Positions 35,701-46,158 of a stretch of 64,000 bases of DNA are shown here, piece after piece. Position 1 is the stretch's first letter. Every line of letters begins with the position of its first letter. The notes beneath the pieces were generated by a model. It made no database searches, was not told the origin of the DNA, and was given only the letters and a program-made list of their open reading frames with translations. The stretch comes from Neoscytalidium dimidiatum. Lineage: Eukaryota; Ascomycota; Dothideomycetes; Botryosphaeriales; Botryosphaeriaceae. The DNA is taken from positions 558,001 to 622,000 of the forward strand of contig CM074695.1 of the NCBI GenBank assembly GCA_037367355.1. The letters run 5' to 3'. The translations under genes were made by a program, and so were the position numbers.

Positions 35701-37898
35701 AGCACTACTTATGATGCCATTCGGATCGGCATTCTCCTCCCCACCCTCGTCTTCGTCTGTAAGGGCATAGATGGGCGGGCTACTCGGAATCTCCTTCTCC
35801 ACATCCTCGACATATCCGCTATCTCCGACTGCACCAGCCATCTGGCTACTGTCCACAGGTGGTCGAGGGGCGGATGAGGTTTTGAGAGTCTTGCTAATGT
35901 GGGCGTCCATCTCAGCACGTCTGCCATCAGTCATAACAGAATATTGCGACTGAGCGATACGAGCATCCAAAGACGATGCGTCAGGAAGGTGTGGAGGCAT
36001 CGGATTGCTGTCTTCCTGCGGCTGCGAATTCGGAGGTTGAGAATCGGCCACTGCGACATCCTCTTCACCTTCCAACAGCTTCTTAAACATCCTATTAGCA
36101 TGAGTTTGGCTTTTTCTAACACTGTTCTGGCTGCTTAGAATTGCATCCGTAGCAAGTGGCGAGTCGACCGGATTTTCGTGTGCGGCTCCCCCTGAGCTTC
36201 GTGGTCGCGAAGACGTCATGGGTACCTCAATGCCATTCTGCTGAGATAGCTGCAAAGGCTTTCGTATTGTCGGAGGGTCTGATGCGGGTTCATCCTCGGA
36301 AGCCGAGACTTGAAGGTCGTCTGATAATTCCACGACACTCTTTGCCTTTAGATTGAATCTCGCAGGCGTGAAGAGCGCCGTGTCGCTCCTGGTAATGGCA
36401 AAGTTCCGTGCATTGCCTTTGGCCGAGCCGAAACCCGGAGTGGTCCGCTTCGTGGAGTCTTGTAGGGTCAACTCTCGGAGTTCTGTTCGGATTCTGTTCC
36501 TCTCAGCTTTCCGTCGCTCATGTGTGGCGTTATCCTCAAATTCGTCCCAACCATCGGACTTGATGCGCTCCAGCTCAGCCTCTAGCTCAGCTTTTCGCTG
36601 GCGATCGCGGGCTTCTTGGGATTCCTTCATTGATGTATATGAATCTCTAGGCTCTGTAGCTGCGCGAGAGAATTGGCTGTAGTTGGCTTTTGTAGGCGAC
36701 GACATCGTGACAGCATCAGACGAGAAGCGCATGTGGAGGTTCGGCGAAGGGCGTTGGAATATTACATCTGAGCGGATTCCATCGAATCGTGGCGACGAAT
36801 TTCCCTGAGTATCATTAAAGACTTGGCTCATGGAAAGTGTAGGAAGTCCTGTGCCATTGTTGAACAGGTTAGGGTTGATGGCAGACCCAGGCGTCCGCGT
36901 CACTGAGCTCAGGATCTCTCCTCGACTATTGCGCTTCTTGCCGACCATCGCAGGCGTTTCCGGCTGGGCAAAATGCGGCTGAGTAGGCACAGTTGTCTGC
37001 CTTTGTGTCTCTAGGCTGAGAGCCTCTCCTTCTGGCTGTAACGCTTCATCCACAGACGCCTGCGTCGGCGGCGCGGTCACATCTCCAGTGGGCTCGATGG
37101 TTGGAAAGTATGTCAAAAAATCGACGTGTCCAGAATCACTCTGCGCATGCGTTTCTTGCTCATGGTGCTCATCCGCCGTGCCGTTCTCTGTTCCGATAGT
37201 GGCCTGGGGGGCGCATCCACCCTCCACAAGCTCGGCTGGCTCCAGACCCTTCTTGAATTCATGGTATATCTGTGAGTCCATGGGCTGGGTGTCGCCCTCC
37301 TCGAAGCCGCTGAACGAATTGAACATCCTGATTTGTGTGTACTGTGACGCGTCGAACTGCGTCGCAGGCGTAGGAACGGTCGGAGCGGATCGAGATGGCG
37401 TCAGATGTGGGACTGGGTGGGCATTGAGTGCGGAAGTGCGGTGCCGGTGATGTTGAACGGCCGTGCAGTGGCCACCGCGTTGCAGCGTCGGCACCTGAGG
37501 ACGCGGTGATTGTGGTGCGCTGCGCTCGTGGATGTCGCCGTCACGGTGTTCGTTATCGTGGGTGGCAGCCGTGTTGCGCTTGGCCGGGGGTTCAGGCAGA
37601 CGCGTCGCGTCGGGCGCAATTGATGCTGCTGGGCTCGAAGTCTGTGGCGGGAACGGGCATGTGTGAGCGGTCAATCCTCTCACAAAATAGTCATGTACCT
37701 GGCAGAGTGAGGCCGGGGGCTGCAGTGCGTGTGTGATGTGCACAGCTGAGTGCATAAAAAGTGGCATAGATGGGCGCGCTGGGCGGGCTCCGCTTCAGCG
37801 CGACCGGGGTGATCTGCAAGGGCAGGTGAGTGACACGGGCTGCGTACCATGATTCTGATTTCTGCTATAAGCTGTGAATCTAGCTCTTCGTCCTCCAT
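32746..37898 (-). CDS. Rad9/Crb2/53BP1-like DNA-damage checkpoint mediator
   Basis: Adaptor that binds modified chromatin at DNA breaks and recruits the effector kinase. Best model: exon 1 37848-37898 (17 codons, [17 protein letters not shown]) joined in phase to exon 2 32746-37641; intron 206 nt; 1648 aa. The long N-terminal half is disordered and carries many SQ/TQ sites, as expected for a Tel1/Mec1 target. A Crb2-type Tudor region lies at about residues 1095-1175 ([40 protein letters not shown]). Tandem BRCT-like sequence fills the last about 350 residues ([42 protein letters not shown]). Length exceeds S. pombe Crb2 and yeast Rad9, in line with filamentous fungi. The exon 1 junction rests on splice signals and frame; a start at 37767 without that exon is the alternative. 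Confidence 0.88.
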
Positions 37899-38322
37899 AT
37901 TGGCGACAATTTTGTATGGGTTTCAGAGGCAGCCATTAGGCAGGCAACAAAGGAATCTGGTGGCTTATGGGTTCGCCCGACGCGGCTACGGCCTTCCACA
38001 GCTACGCGCAACCACGTGCTGCGCCGGCCCGATTCAGAAGGTCAATTAACACAAGCTCCTCATAATCTATCACGCCGCAACATCTCTCGATGATGTTGCG
38101 ATACGCTCTCAAAACTCAAATTCTTCACATCCGAAAAATTCGTCCATCCCTGTCGTGCACATTTACACAATATGAACTATACAGCGACCGAAAGTAAAGC
38201 ACTAAACCATCGAGGCACCGCACGTGGTATGCGTGCGTCACGATGTCACTTTCATACGCTAAACGCGCCTCCACCGCTTCCCTTCGCGTTGCTCACTATT
38301 TCTGCTCCAAAACTCAAATGGT
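37899..38322. other. Intergenic between checkpoint gene and monooxygenase gene
   Basis: Promoter side of the checkpoint gene and 3' flank of the monooxygenase gene, both on the minus strand. No ORF supported. Confidence 0.4.
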
Positions 38323-39792
38323 CTAGGTAGAAACCCGATAAAACTGCAGGCCAGTCTTGAGATCCCCAAACTTTGCATTCCAGATATCCGTAAAGTAGCT
38401 CTTCCTCGCCACCCAAGGCCCCTTATCTCCAGCCATGGGCAACACACCCTGCGCTTTCTGCACGTAAGTCGAGTTCAGGTTCAGCACCGGCATGGGCTTC
38501 AAGTCCTCGGAGCTGTCAATCCGCGGCACCGCGCTGGTCATGCCCTTCGAGCGCATGTGGTTGATCAGCCGCGTCACCAACTGCGCCGTTGCGTCTGCAC
38601 CGAGCGTCCAGGAAGCATTGGTGTAGCCGATGACAAAGGCCGCATTTGGCACGTCTTGCAGCATCAAGCCCCTCCAGATGTACTTCTTGCCGGGGTCGAC
38701 TTCCTCACCGTCGATGAAGAGCTTGGCGCCGCCGGCGAGCTGGATTTTGAGACCCGTGGCGGTAACTATGATGTCAATGTCTTCGATGCGCTCGCCGCTC
38801 TCGAGCTCGATGGCGCGTTCAGTTACGGTCTTGATCTTGCCGGTGGCAATGCTGGACGTGCCTTCTTGTAAAGACTTGTAGAAGTCGCCATCCGGGCACA
38901 CACACATGCGTTGTTCCCATGGATTGTAGTTAGGAACGAAATGCGGATCATGCGAGACACTCTTAGGGAGCTGCTTCACGGTACCCAAGCGAATAAGCCT
39001 GCGGGCGGCATTGGGGAAGGTGCGGCAGAAGTGAAAGAAGAGGTAGCCCTGAACCAGGAACCGCCAGCGGATAAGTGTGTGCGCGATCCATGAGGGCAAA
39101 ATCGCGCGTGTGATTCGATCGAGAGGACTGACGGTAGGAAGGGAGATGATGTAACCAGGAGAGCGCTGCAGCATTACGACGTGCGATGCTTTCTCGGCAA
39201 GGACGGGGAGGAGGGTGATGGCAGTAGCGCCACTGCCGATGATGACCATCTTTTTATTCAAGTAATCCAGGTCTTCCGGCCAGAATTGAGGATGCACAAC
39301 CGTGCCTTTGAAGTTTTCAAGACCAGGAATGGTAGTCTGGAGCGGCTCATGGTAGTCGTAGTATCCGGTGGCCATGAGCAGGAAAGAAGAGTTAAACCTC
39401 TTCCTCTCGCCGTTTGCGTCAACATCCAGACTCCAGTTTTGTGAGTCAGAGGACCAGTTTGCCGTTATTAGCCTATGGCGGTACAGGATGTGCTGGTCAA
39501 TGCCATATGTGGCGGCGGTCTTCTTGATGTACTTGACGATGGAGGGCCCGTCGGCAATAGCTTTCTGCTCATCCCAGGGCCGGAAGGGGAATCCAAAAGT
39601 GTGTAGATCCGAGTCCGACCGGATGCCAGGGTATTTAAAGAGATCCCATGTGCCGCCCATGTTATCGCGCGCCTCCAAGATGGTATATCTTGTGCCCTGC
39701 GGCAACTGAGTCTGGATACGGTAGGCGGCATTGATACCGGAGATACCAGCTCCGACGATAATGATATCGTAGTCCATAGGCTTCTCAGCCAT
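38323..39792 (-). CDS. EthA-like Baeyer-Villiger / flavin-containing monooxygenase
   Basis: FAD- and NADPH-dependent monooxygenase that inserts oxygen next to a ketone (or oxidises S/N); substrate unknown. Single exon, 489 aa. FAD-binding GAGISG at residues 14-19, the GGTWDLFKYPGIRSDSD block, the Baeyer-Villiger fingerprint FKGTVVHPQFWP at 161-172, the NADPH-binding GSGATA at 186-191, and a late ATG-type motif (VTATGLKIQL). The overall pattern, including GYTNASWTLGAD near the C-terminus, matches the mycobacterial EthA group rather than cyclohexanone monooxygenases. The frame extends 46 codons upstream to 39930, but ATG 39792 sits just before the Rossmann fold as usual. The upstream extension would resemble a weak targeting sequence and cannot be excluded. 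The next gene upstream, same strand, is an alpha/beta hydrolase. Confidence 0.93.
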   Translation of the reverse strand: MAEKPMDYDIIIVGAGISGINAAYRIQTQLPQGTRYTILEARDNMGGTWDLFKYPGIRSDSDLHTFGFPFRPWDEQKAIADGPSIVKYIKKTAATYGIDQHILYRHRLITANWSSDSQNWSLDVDANGERKRFNSSFLLMATGYYDYHEPLQTTIPGLENFKGTVVHPQFWPEDLDYLNKKMVIIGSGATAITLLPVLAEKASHVVMLQRSPGYIISLPTVSPLDRITRAILPSWIAHTLIRWRFLVQGYLFFHFCRTFPNAARRLIRLGTVKQLPKSVSHDPHFVPNYNPWEQRMCVCPDGDFYKSLQEGTSSIATGKIKTVTERAIELESGERIEDIDIIVTATGLKIQLAGGAKLFIDGEEVDPGKKYIWRGLMLQDVPNAAFVIGYTNASWTLGADATAQLVTRLINHMRSKGMTSAVPRIDSSEDLKPMPVLNLNSTYVQKAQGVLPMAGDKGPWVARKSYFTDIWNAKFGDLKTGLQFYRVST

Positions 39793-41124
39793 TGTGATGG
39801 CGTTCCGTTCGAAGTGGCGTGAAGGAGTGCAAAGGCTCAGTCGGGAGATCTTTCGGTGGGCAGGAAAAATTGTGGGTACTTTGTAACACGAGAATGGCGT
39901 CGTGTTGTGGGATACGCAAGGAAGGAGCACCTCAAATACTGCAGCGATATGGAATATGTCCTTTTGACAGGCAACGCGATTCTTATTAAATCGCCGGCAG
40001 GGAATACGCTGGAGCAGGTGGTAGGTGCCTCGGTCTTGCTAGCCGCGAGATCAACAGCACGCTCCACCTGACGCAAACGCTTCCTAACGGCCGAGAATTG
40101 GTGCGTGGGCCAGGGTGAGCGTTGGCAAAACTAAGCTTCTACTTGTGGCGCAGAATATGGGGCAGCACCGAGGTATATGCCCCTTTCGTCCAAGCGCCCG
40201 CTATAGCCGTACTGCAAGAGGGGTAAACTGGAGCGACAGAGGACGTTGCAGCGTCGCCTACCCCTCGTCTACGCACGTACTCTTTCGCACCAAAAATCTT
40301 AGAAGGCCTTCAACACCACGTCGCAAGATGCTAACTGGTTCACCAGTCGCTCGAAAGCTGCGGCCTGGACGCTAGGGGAACCTCGCATGGAAATCATGAT
40401 AACCTCCCACCACATTGACAGCACCCCCGCCAAGATGGATGGCTGTGGGGAAGCTGAGTTTTAGCCTTCCTCGAACTATTACCGAGGCGTCTTGTGGAAA
40501 TCTGGTCGCGATCAATGCCCAATCAAGAGTTCCCGTACGCAGCTCAGGCGCCTTACCGTAGTAGGTTGATAGTGGTGTACCCACATGAGTCGGCTTGGCG
40601 GCAATGCAGACACGCGTGATCCACCAAGCCGGAGAGATTGATATCCCCGATTGTATAGCATCTGTAAAAAGGACGGCAGTGGATCTAGATAGCAAGCGCT
40701 GATTGTAAATCTACCTTGGCACAGTCTCGCTTTCCCAAACGCGGATGTCGGGAGCCATTCAAATACGAGAAAACTATCCATGCGTGCACGAGTAAGTCAC
40801 GTCAGCACATGAGGCTATTGGACGATCTCGTTGCATTTTTACCCTATTGAGTAATATGCTTCCGCTTCCGAACGAAAGTAGCAAGCTATCCGTGCACGTC
40901 TACGATCTTCTTCAGAGTTTATTCCGGACGAACTTTGACGCGAAAGCCTCCTCTAACGTTCAATGGTCTATCCCCGGGTATCTAAACACGGATGTTCTAG
41001 CTTATGCTGACTTCGCTTGGCTGGCCGAGTAATACATGTTCCCCGGTCTTTCCCTCCCATCCGGCTCGTGTAACTTCCACTCTCAACCCTGTCTCCTTTC
41101 ACTCGAGTAATGCATCAGGCACAC
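39793..41124. other. Intergenic between monooxygenase and hydrolase genes
   Basis: About 1.3 kb holding the monooxygenase promoter and hydrolase 3' flank. Frames of up to 107 codons on the minus strand (40372-40781) show no motif and overlap each other. No gene supported. Confidence 0.45.
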
Positions 41125-42642
41125 TCACTCATCCTGGAGGACGTCGATTATCCAATGCAGCCCTTTCTTGCTTTCCGGCAAGCCATAGAACCACGCCAAG
41201 GGAAAGCAGTGCATTTGCTTATCCCAATGCAGCCACTTCCCGTATACGCCGCCCTTCTCCAGCCTTTCCCTAAGGATAATAGCGTCTGGGCTGAGGATAT
41301 CGTATCCAGCGGTGACCCCATGAACTTTGACACCCTTTTCTGATAGCAATTGGATGAGATTGTCCTTCCCCGTATGATTGACAGCCGGACTGATCCGCTC
41401 ATCATCCAGGGACCAGTCACCAGCCCACTCAGCAGCGTGCTGCTTGCTCTCCTCCGCAATCAGGATCGGATCCTTGTCCTGGATAGCTTCGATATCCGCG
41501 TTTTCGCGTCGAGCGTCCACACTAGGGCAGATGGTCAGAATGGCTGACGGCGCAGGTAGTGGCTTGACGCCTTGGCGTTGTTCAATCGGCAGCGACTCGT
41601 CCGCCGCGAACTCGACGATTTCGTCCGCCGTCTTGCCCCGCTCCAGTTCCGGTCTGGACGCCTCACTTGTAGCAGGAAACCCATCCTTCTTCTTCTCCGG
41701 AGCATTGCCGACGACCGAAGCCCTCCTCGCGAACTCTTTAGCATCAGGGCCCATCTTCCCGACTCTCAGTGCCTCCCCCACGAGCCCCAGCACGATATTC
41801 CCGCCGCTGCTATCACCACCCCAGATAACCCTCTCCCCCTTCTGCAGTGACTCCTCCATCACCTTCTCGTACAGCGTCAACAGGCGCGGGAACACCGTAC
41901 TCGCCGTCTCATTTGGCGCGAGCGGCACGCTCACGACGGTAACCGCCGTGCCGGGCGTCGCCGCCGCTAGCTTGGCCATAAACTTCCAATGCTGGTGGCT
42001 GGGGGGCTCGCGCCAGCTGCCACCAGCGACATAATACACCCTCCTCACGATGCCCGCGGTAGCAGCAGCGGCAGCACCACCCCGCTCAGCCTCCTCCTGC
42101 TCCTCCTCCTCCTCCCCCTCCTCCTCCATTCCCTCGCCCCGGCCCCCTCCGTCGCTCCCGCGATTCTTCCTCAGCGTGTCCTCCTCCGCCGCCTCGTGCG
42201 CGATCTCGCCCGCCGTGCTGAGATGCGACGCCGCGGTGCTGGTCGTCACCTTGGACGTCGTCTTGCGGGACGCCTCGACGAGCAGGTCGTACAGGTAGAT
42301 GTCGGCGACCTGGCGCTCGTGCACGCTGCAGATCTTGCGGCACGACGGGTGCGGCGTCAGGCGCGGCGACCCGGGGGGGAACGGCTGGCTGGGCTTGACC
42401 AGCTGGCTGCGGAACGGGCGCAGGAACTGGTGCAGCAGCGTCGTGCGCGCCGTGCGGTCCTGCCGGTGCGTGAGATGGATTGGCGAGCCGCTGTTGCTGT
42501 TGCTGCTGCTGCTGTTGCTGCCGCCGGCGTCCGTGTACTGCGCCGTGCTGGTCGTGGACGTCTTCGTGGAGGTGTGGGCGAGGGTTTTCTCTGAAGGCGT
42601 CGCCGCGGCGTTGGCTGCTGCAGGGGCGTTTGCGCCGCTCAT
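41125..42642 (-). CDS. Alpha/beta hydrolase (hormone-sensitive lipase / steryl acetyl hydrolase type)
   Basis: Probable carboxylesterase of the alpha/beta hydrolase-3 family. Single exon, 505 aa. The nucleophile elbow GGDSSGGN places Ser278; Asp448 in TAGYDILSPDA and His478 in KQMHCFPLAW complete a plausible triad. YYVAGGSW at 203-210 occupies the oxyanion-hole position in place of the usual HGGG. The N-terminal about 195 residues are atypical: a Ser/Thr/Asn-rich region with poly-Ser, then a Glu-rich stretch (residues 171-186) inserted directly before the first core strand. These come from triplet-repeat DNA. It follows the monooxygenase gene in tandem, 1.3 kb upstream of it on the same strand. 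Substrate unknown. Confidence 0.87.
   Translation of the reverse strand: MSGANAPAAANAAATPSEKTLAHTSTKTSTTSTAQYTDAGGSNSSSSNSNSGSPIHLTHRQDRTARTTLLHQFLRPFRSQLVKPSQPFPPGSPRLTPHPSCRKICSVHERQVADIYLYDLLVEASRKTTSKVTTSTAASHLSTAGEIAHEAAEEDTLRKNRGSDGGGRGEGMEEEGEEEEEQEEAERGGAAAAATAGIVRRVYYVAGGSWREPPSHQHWKFMAKLAAATPGTAVTVVSVPLAPNETASTVFPRLLTLYEKVMEESLQKGERVIWGGDSSGGNIVLGLVGEALRVGKMGPDAKEFARRASVVGNAPEKKKDGFPATSEASRPELERGKTADEIVEFAADESLPIEQRQGVKPLPAPSAILTICPSVDARRENADIEAIQDKDPILIAEESKQHAAEWAGDWSLDDERISPAVNHTGKDNLIQLLSEKGVKVHGVTAGYDILSPDAIILRERLEKGGVYGKWLHWDKQMHCFPLAWFYGLPESKKGLHWIIDVLQDE
42491..42526. repeat. CTG/TTG trinucleotide microsatellite in hydrolase coding sequence
   Basis: Twelve consecutive CTG, TTG or CCG triplets; on the coding minus strand they give the Ser/Asn-rich run around residues 40-52 of the hydrolase. 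A second, imperfect CCT/CTC-rich triplet tract at about 42086-42130 encodes the Glu-rich run. Both are likely length-variable. Confidence 0.8.
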
Positions 42643-43691
42643 GGCGGCGGCGAGAGAGCTGGAGTGTGTGTAGGATGGAGGGGCCGGAGACGGCTACGTG
42701 AGGTAGAGGGGCAGAGAGAGGAAGTAGAGTCCGTTGTAGGAAGCTATTAAGGACGGAGCGGAATCCGGGTAGCAAGCAGGATCAAGATTGGATCGGGTGG
42801 GTGTTGTGGAGCCCGTTCGTCATAAGTGGCTCCCGGGAAGAATGAGAAGGGAGGAAGTCCATGACGGAGGCGAAAAGATAAAAGGAGCTGATAGAGTGAA
42901 ACGCCTTTCCTTCGTTGATTCCTACGAACGCCATCGATAATGGCAGGAGCATGCCACGACATCGTGGCGCTAGCCAGGCCGTTCTTGGGAGGCTGTGAGC
43001 GTCATCCAAGGTGAGCGTGCCTTGCGAGCCTGGCCGCTCTCAGCCCGCTCCGATCTAGCCCAGGACCCTGCATCGATCATAGGACCCTCGATCGCCACTC
43101 GAACGGCGGCTTTTGATGCAACTCGACCGCTAAGATGAAGGGCTGTGCAATTTAGATAGCAATCCCTCCCTTCAATCGGCTGTAGCGTTCATATGCAACA
43201 ACATTCCGAGGTCGACGTCAGCGGAGGGCTCTGCGAGGCTTCTCGGCAACTGTGTCGATCTCCGCTGGGCGTGCGTCATCGCTCCCGCAAATGTGGGCGA
43301 GCTCCGTGTGGAGACCAACAACGCCATTCCCAACCTAACCCATAAGCAGCCCTTCCGCACGCTCACTTATGCTGGGGGCTTCTACAAGCGCCGGCCCAAA
43401 GTAAATGTAGTCTCAAAGACACGGCCGGAATCTTTCTATGCGGGACAGGACTGTTGAGCTCTGCGGGTAACATAGTCCGCGACCAGTTCTTGCTCCGAGG
43501 TCCTCTTTATCCGCTCATGCCAAACATCGGGCCATGAAATCAGACATTGCGTTTCATACCTCTGCGAAGAGCAGATTGGCGAACTAGCTGCCATCATTGC
43601 GCTCCTTTCAACGGTTACTTCACCATCCAGTTTGCATCTACAGCCAGTCCACTCCCTTCAATTACTATCTCCACAGTCACGACAGCCCTCA
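42643..43691. other. Intergenic upstream of hydrolase gene
   Basis: About 1 kb containing the hydrolase promoter and APC8 3' flank (both minus strand). No gene seen. Confidence 0.45.
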
Positions 43692-45716
43692 TCAGCTCTT
43701 TCTCCTCTCCCTCTCGATCCTCGCCCTCACATCCCTCACCAATGCCTTCGCATCCTCAACATCTACGCCATCCTGACACAGCTCGTTCGCCAGCTCCATC
43801 GCACGCTGATAATCCTTATTGAAGAACGCCCACCTTGCCAGCCACATCCTCGCCTTACTCGTCGTCGGCGTGACCCCAACCCCCAAACTCTCGCCTTCGC
43901 CCAAACTACCTGGACTGTTTGGATCGTCAGGATCAGGCTCCGGGCCCTCTTCCTGCGCCAAGCAGAGCTCCATGTACGCAGCGCACTCTTCGCGATCGTC
44001 GAGGCGCTCGTACAGCAGCGCGATTTGATACAATGTCTCAGGATCCAGAACGCCCGAGGCCAGCGCTCCTCCCTCGCCCGGATTCGCGCCGAAACTGCCG
44101 CTCCCGCCGTCGTAGTAGCTGGCAGCGACCAGCGCCCGCTTGTAGGCGCGGATGCCGTTGGCGAGCTTGCCGACTTCTGCGAAGCACTTCCCGACGGCCT
44201 GCCACATCTTCGGGTCGTAGGGACGCAGGCTGGCCGCTCGCTGGAAGTAGAACAGGGCGTAGCTGTACATCTCCAGCATCTCGTAGGTCTGGCCGAGGCC
44301 GTACCAGGCGCGGTAGTCCTTGCGGTTGACGTCGACGGCGCGACGGTACGACTCGATGGCTGCGTGCGTGTTCTTCATCTCGACGTACTCGTGGCCCATG
44401 AGCGTCCATGCGGATAGGAAGTTGCGGTCTAGAGTGAGGGCGCGGCGGAAGTACATGACTGCTTTCTCGTGTTCGGATTTTAGAGAGTAATAGTTGCCCA
44501 CGACACAGCAGGTCTCTGGCCGGAACTTGTCATTTGCTGTGGCGAGCTGGGCGAGGAAAGCCAGTTTAGGCCGGAGGGACATGACGTAGAGAATGTTAGA
44601 GTAGTTGTCGAGGGCGTCTAGTCTGTATGGGTCTGTTACGAGGAGTGATGAGAATATTGATTCCGCTTCTTCGAAATCCTTGGAGTGGTAGTAGAGCAGG
44701 GCTCTCTGCGTCTTGAGAAATGCGCTGTGCGGGAAGATGTTTTGGACCTGGGTGAGCTCGTTGTGAATCTGCTCTGTTGACTGATAGAGTTCTTGATTCG
44801 TGTAGATGTGGAAAAGAAAAGTCATGAGGTTCCGGGGGAGTTGTTCAGTAATGAGGTTCAATTCCTCCACCGAGCTGATCAAGGATGATAGCTCTTGCCA
44901 TGCACCCCAGTTGTAGGGATACAAATGCACGCTCTTGATCAGCCACTGCTTTGCCAACTCCTCGTTTTTACTCTTGGCCATCACGATGCCGTAGAGATAT
45001 TCCAGCCAGCCCGAACCCTCCTTGCCCTCAGCATGACACTCGTTGAACCACTCTTCCAAGATCCTCGAGATGCCCTTTAGCTCCTTATTGGTTGTTGCTC
45101 CACCGTCGGCTGGTCCAAGTATCATTTCACTGTCCTCGTCTTTGCGCTTCTCTCCGGCAATGTACTTTGCATATAGAGCCAAGAACAACGATCTCTGGCT
45201 GACGCCAGACATCGATACTGTTGCGGACTCAGAGTCCTCTAAGGTCTTCGCCTTTCCCTTCCCCTTGTGATTTGACCTTGGCTTTGTTGTCGGGGGTGCC
45301 AAAGGCTCTTGTGCAGGTGCGCCTGATGCCGACGCGGGTATGAAAACGGCAGCGCAGCGGTCGTACTCGCGACAGTCGAAGAAGGACTTCGCGAGAAGAT
45401 ACTTGTGAAGCTCTTTGGCTTCCAGCGACCTCTCAATGGGATCTAAAGGGAAAGGGTCTTTCTTCGAAGGAGATTCTTCCTCCACGGGTGAATCTGCGTC
45501 CGTATCTGAGCCATAGGTTAGGTCGGTTGACTCGAACGAATTGAGAAGCTCGGCCGCCCTGGGCCACCGGTGTCAGGCTTGCTTGTAGGTAGGAGAGGAA
45601 CAAATAATGACAGACCATTTTGAGGACTGGTATAGGCATCGCTCGTTACATGCGACAACGGCATGGCGGAGCTGAGCCTGCAGCTGGGCGGTATCGCTTT
45701 CTGAAAGGCCGCTCAT
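43692..45716 (-). CDS. CDC23: Anaphase-promoting complex subunit APC8/CDC23
   Basis: TPR scaffold subunit of the APC/C ubiquitin ligase that drives the metaphase-anaphase transition. Exons 45616-45716 and 43692-45558, intron 57 nt; 655 aa. Exon 1 supplies the conserved N-terminal helix LQAQLRHAVVACNERCLYQSSKWAAELL, with the intron splitting the Trp codon; without it the protein would start at EEESPSKK and lack this APC8 block. A variable Lys-rich segment is followed by TPR repeats from about residue 240 to 600. Characteristic APC8 sequences include HIYTNQELYQ, LDALDNYSNILYV, CCVVGNYYSLKSEHEKAV and SAWTLMGHEYVEMKNTHAAIE. Third positions in the 3' half are very GC-rich. Divergent from ERG20. 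Confidence 0.96.
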
Positions 45717-46158
45717 CGTGTTGTGGGAGCTCCGAAGGGAGCGACTATTGGGAGTATGAGATGTCGCTTTGGGAATCTAGACCAGTCAAGGCGAAGACTG
45801 CCGACAGCTTGTTTAATTGGGCAGCGCGTGTATGCGACGAGGGGGCCCAAAATTGGAGCCCTTGAAAAGTTCCCGTTCTGTCGCGAGAGCTGTGACGAAG
45901 GACTGCGCTCTTTGCGATGCGCGGAGCGTAAACACGCCCGCCGGGGAGACACCGGTTAAACCTGCTGTCCCGCTCGGCGCTCCCGCGCGTTGAGGCACAG
46001 CACGCGGTCGGCGAATTGAATTGTTTATCTACGCTCCACCGCCCCATGGACCCTTCCGTTTAATGAACCGACCCTCCGAGCGCTCCTCCTCCTCCTCACT
46101 CCGCTCCGCTCTCTCGTTCCTCCTCCTCCATTGACTTCTGCGACCTCCATCCTTCATC
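45717..46158. promoter_or_regulatory. Divergent promoter region APC8 / ERG20
   Basis: 442 nt between divergent starts. The ERG20 side ends in a strong CTCC/CT-rich tract (about 46079-46135), typical of the leader or core promoter of highly expressed fungal genes. No ORF supported. Confidence 0.45.

Noticed and set aside
39793..39930. 46-codon N-terminal extension of the monooxygenase
   Set aside because: ATG 39792 gives the usual short lead before the FAD-binding fold; the extension is Cys/Ser/Arg mixed and not needed, though not excluded.
42086..42775. 229-codon minus-strand frame in another phase of the hydrolase N-terminus
   Set aside because: Mostly His/Gln/Gly/Arg repeats created by the triplet tracts; the hydrolase phase is continuous with a complete catalytic core.
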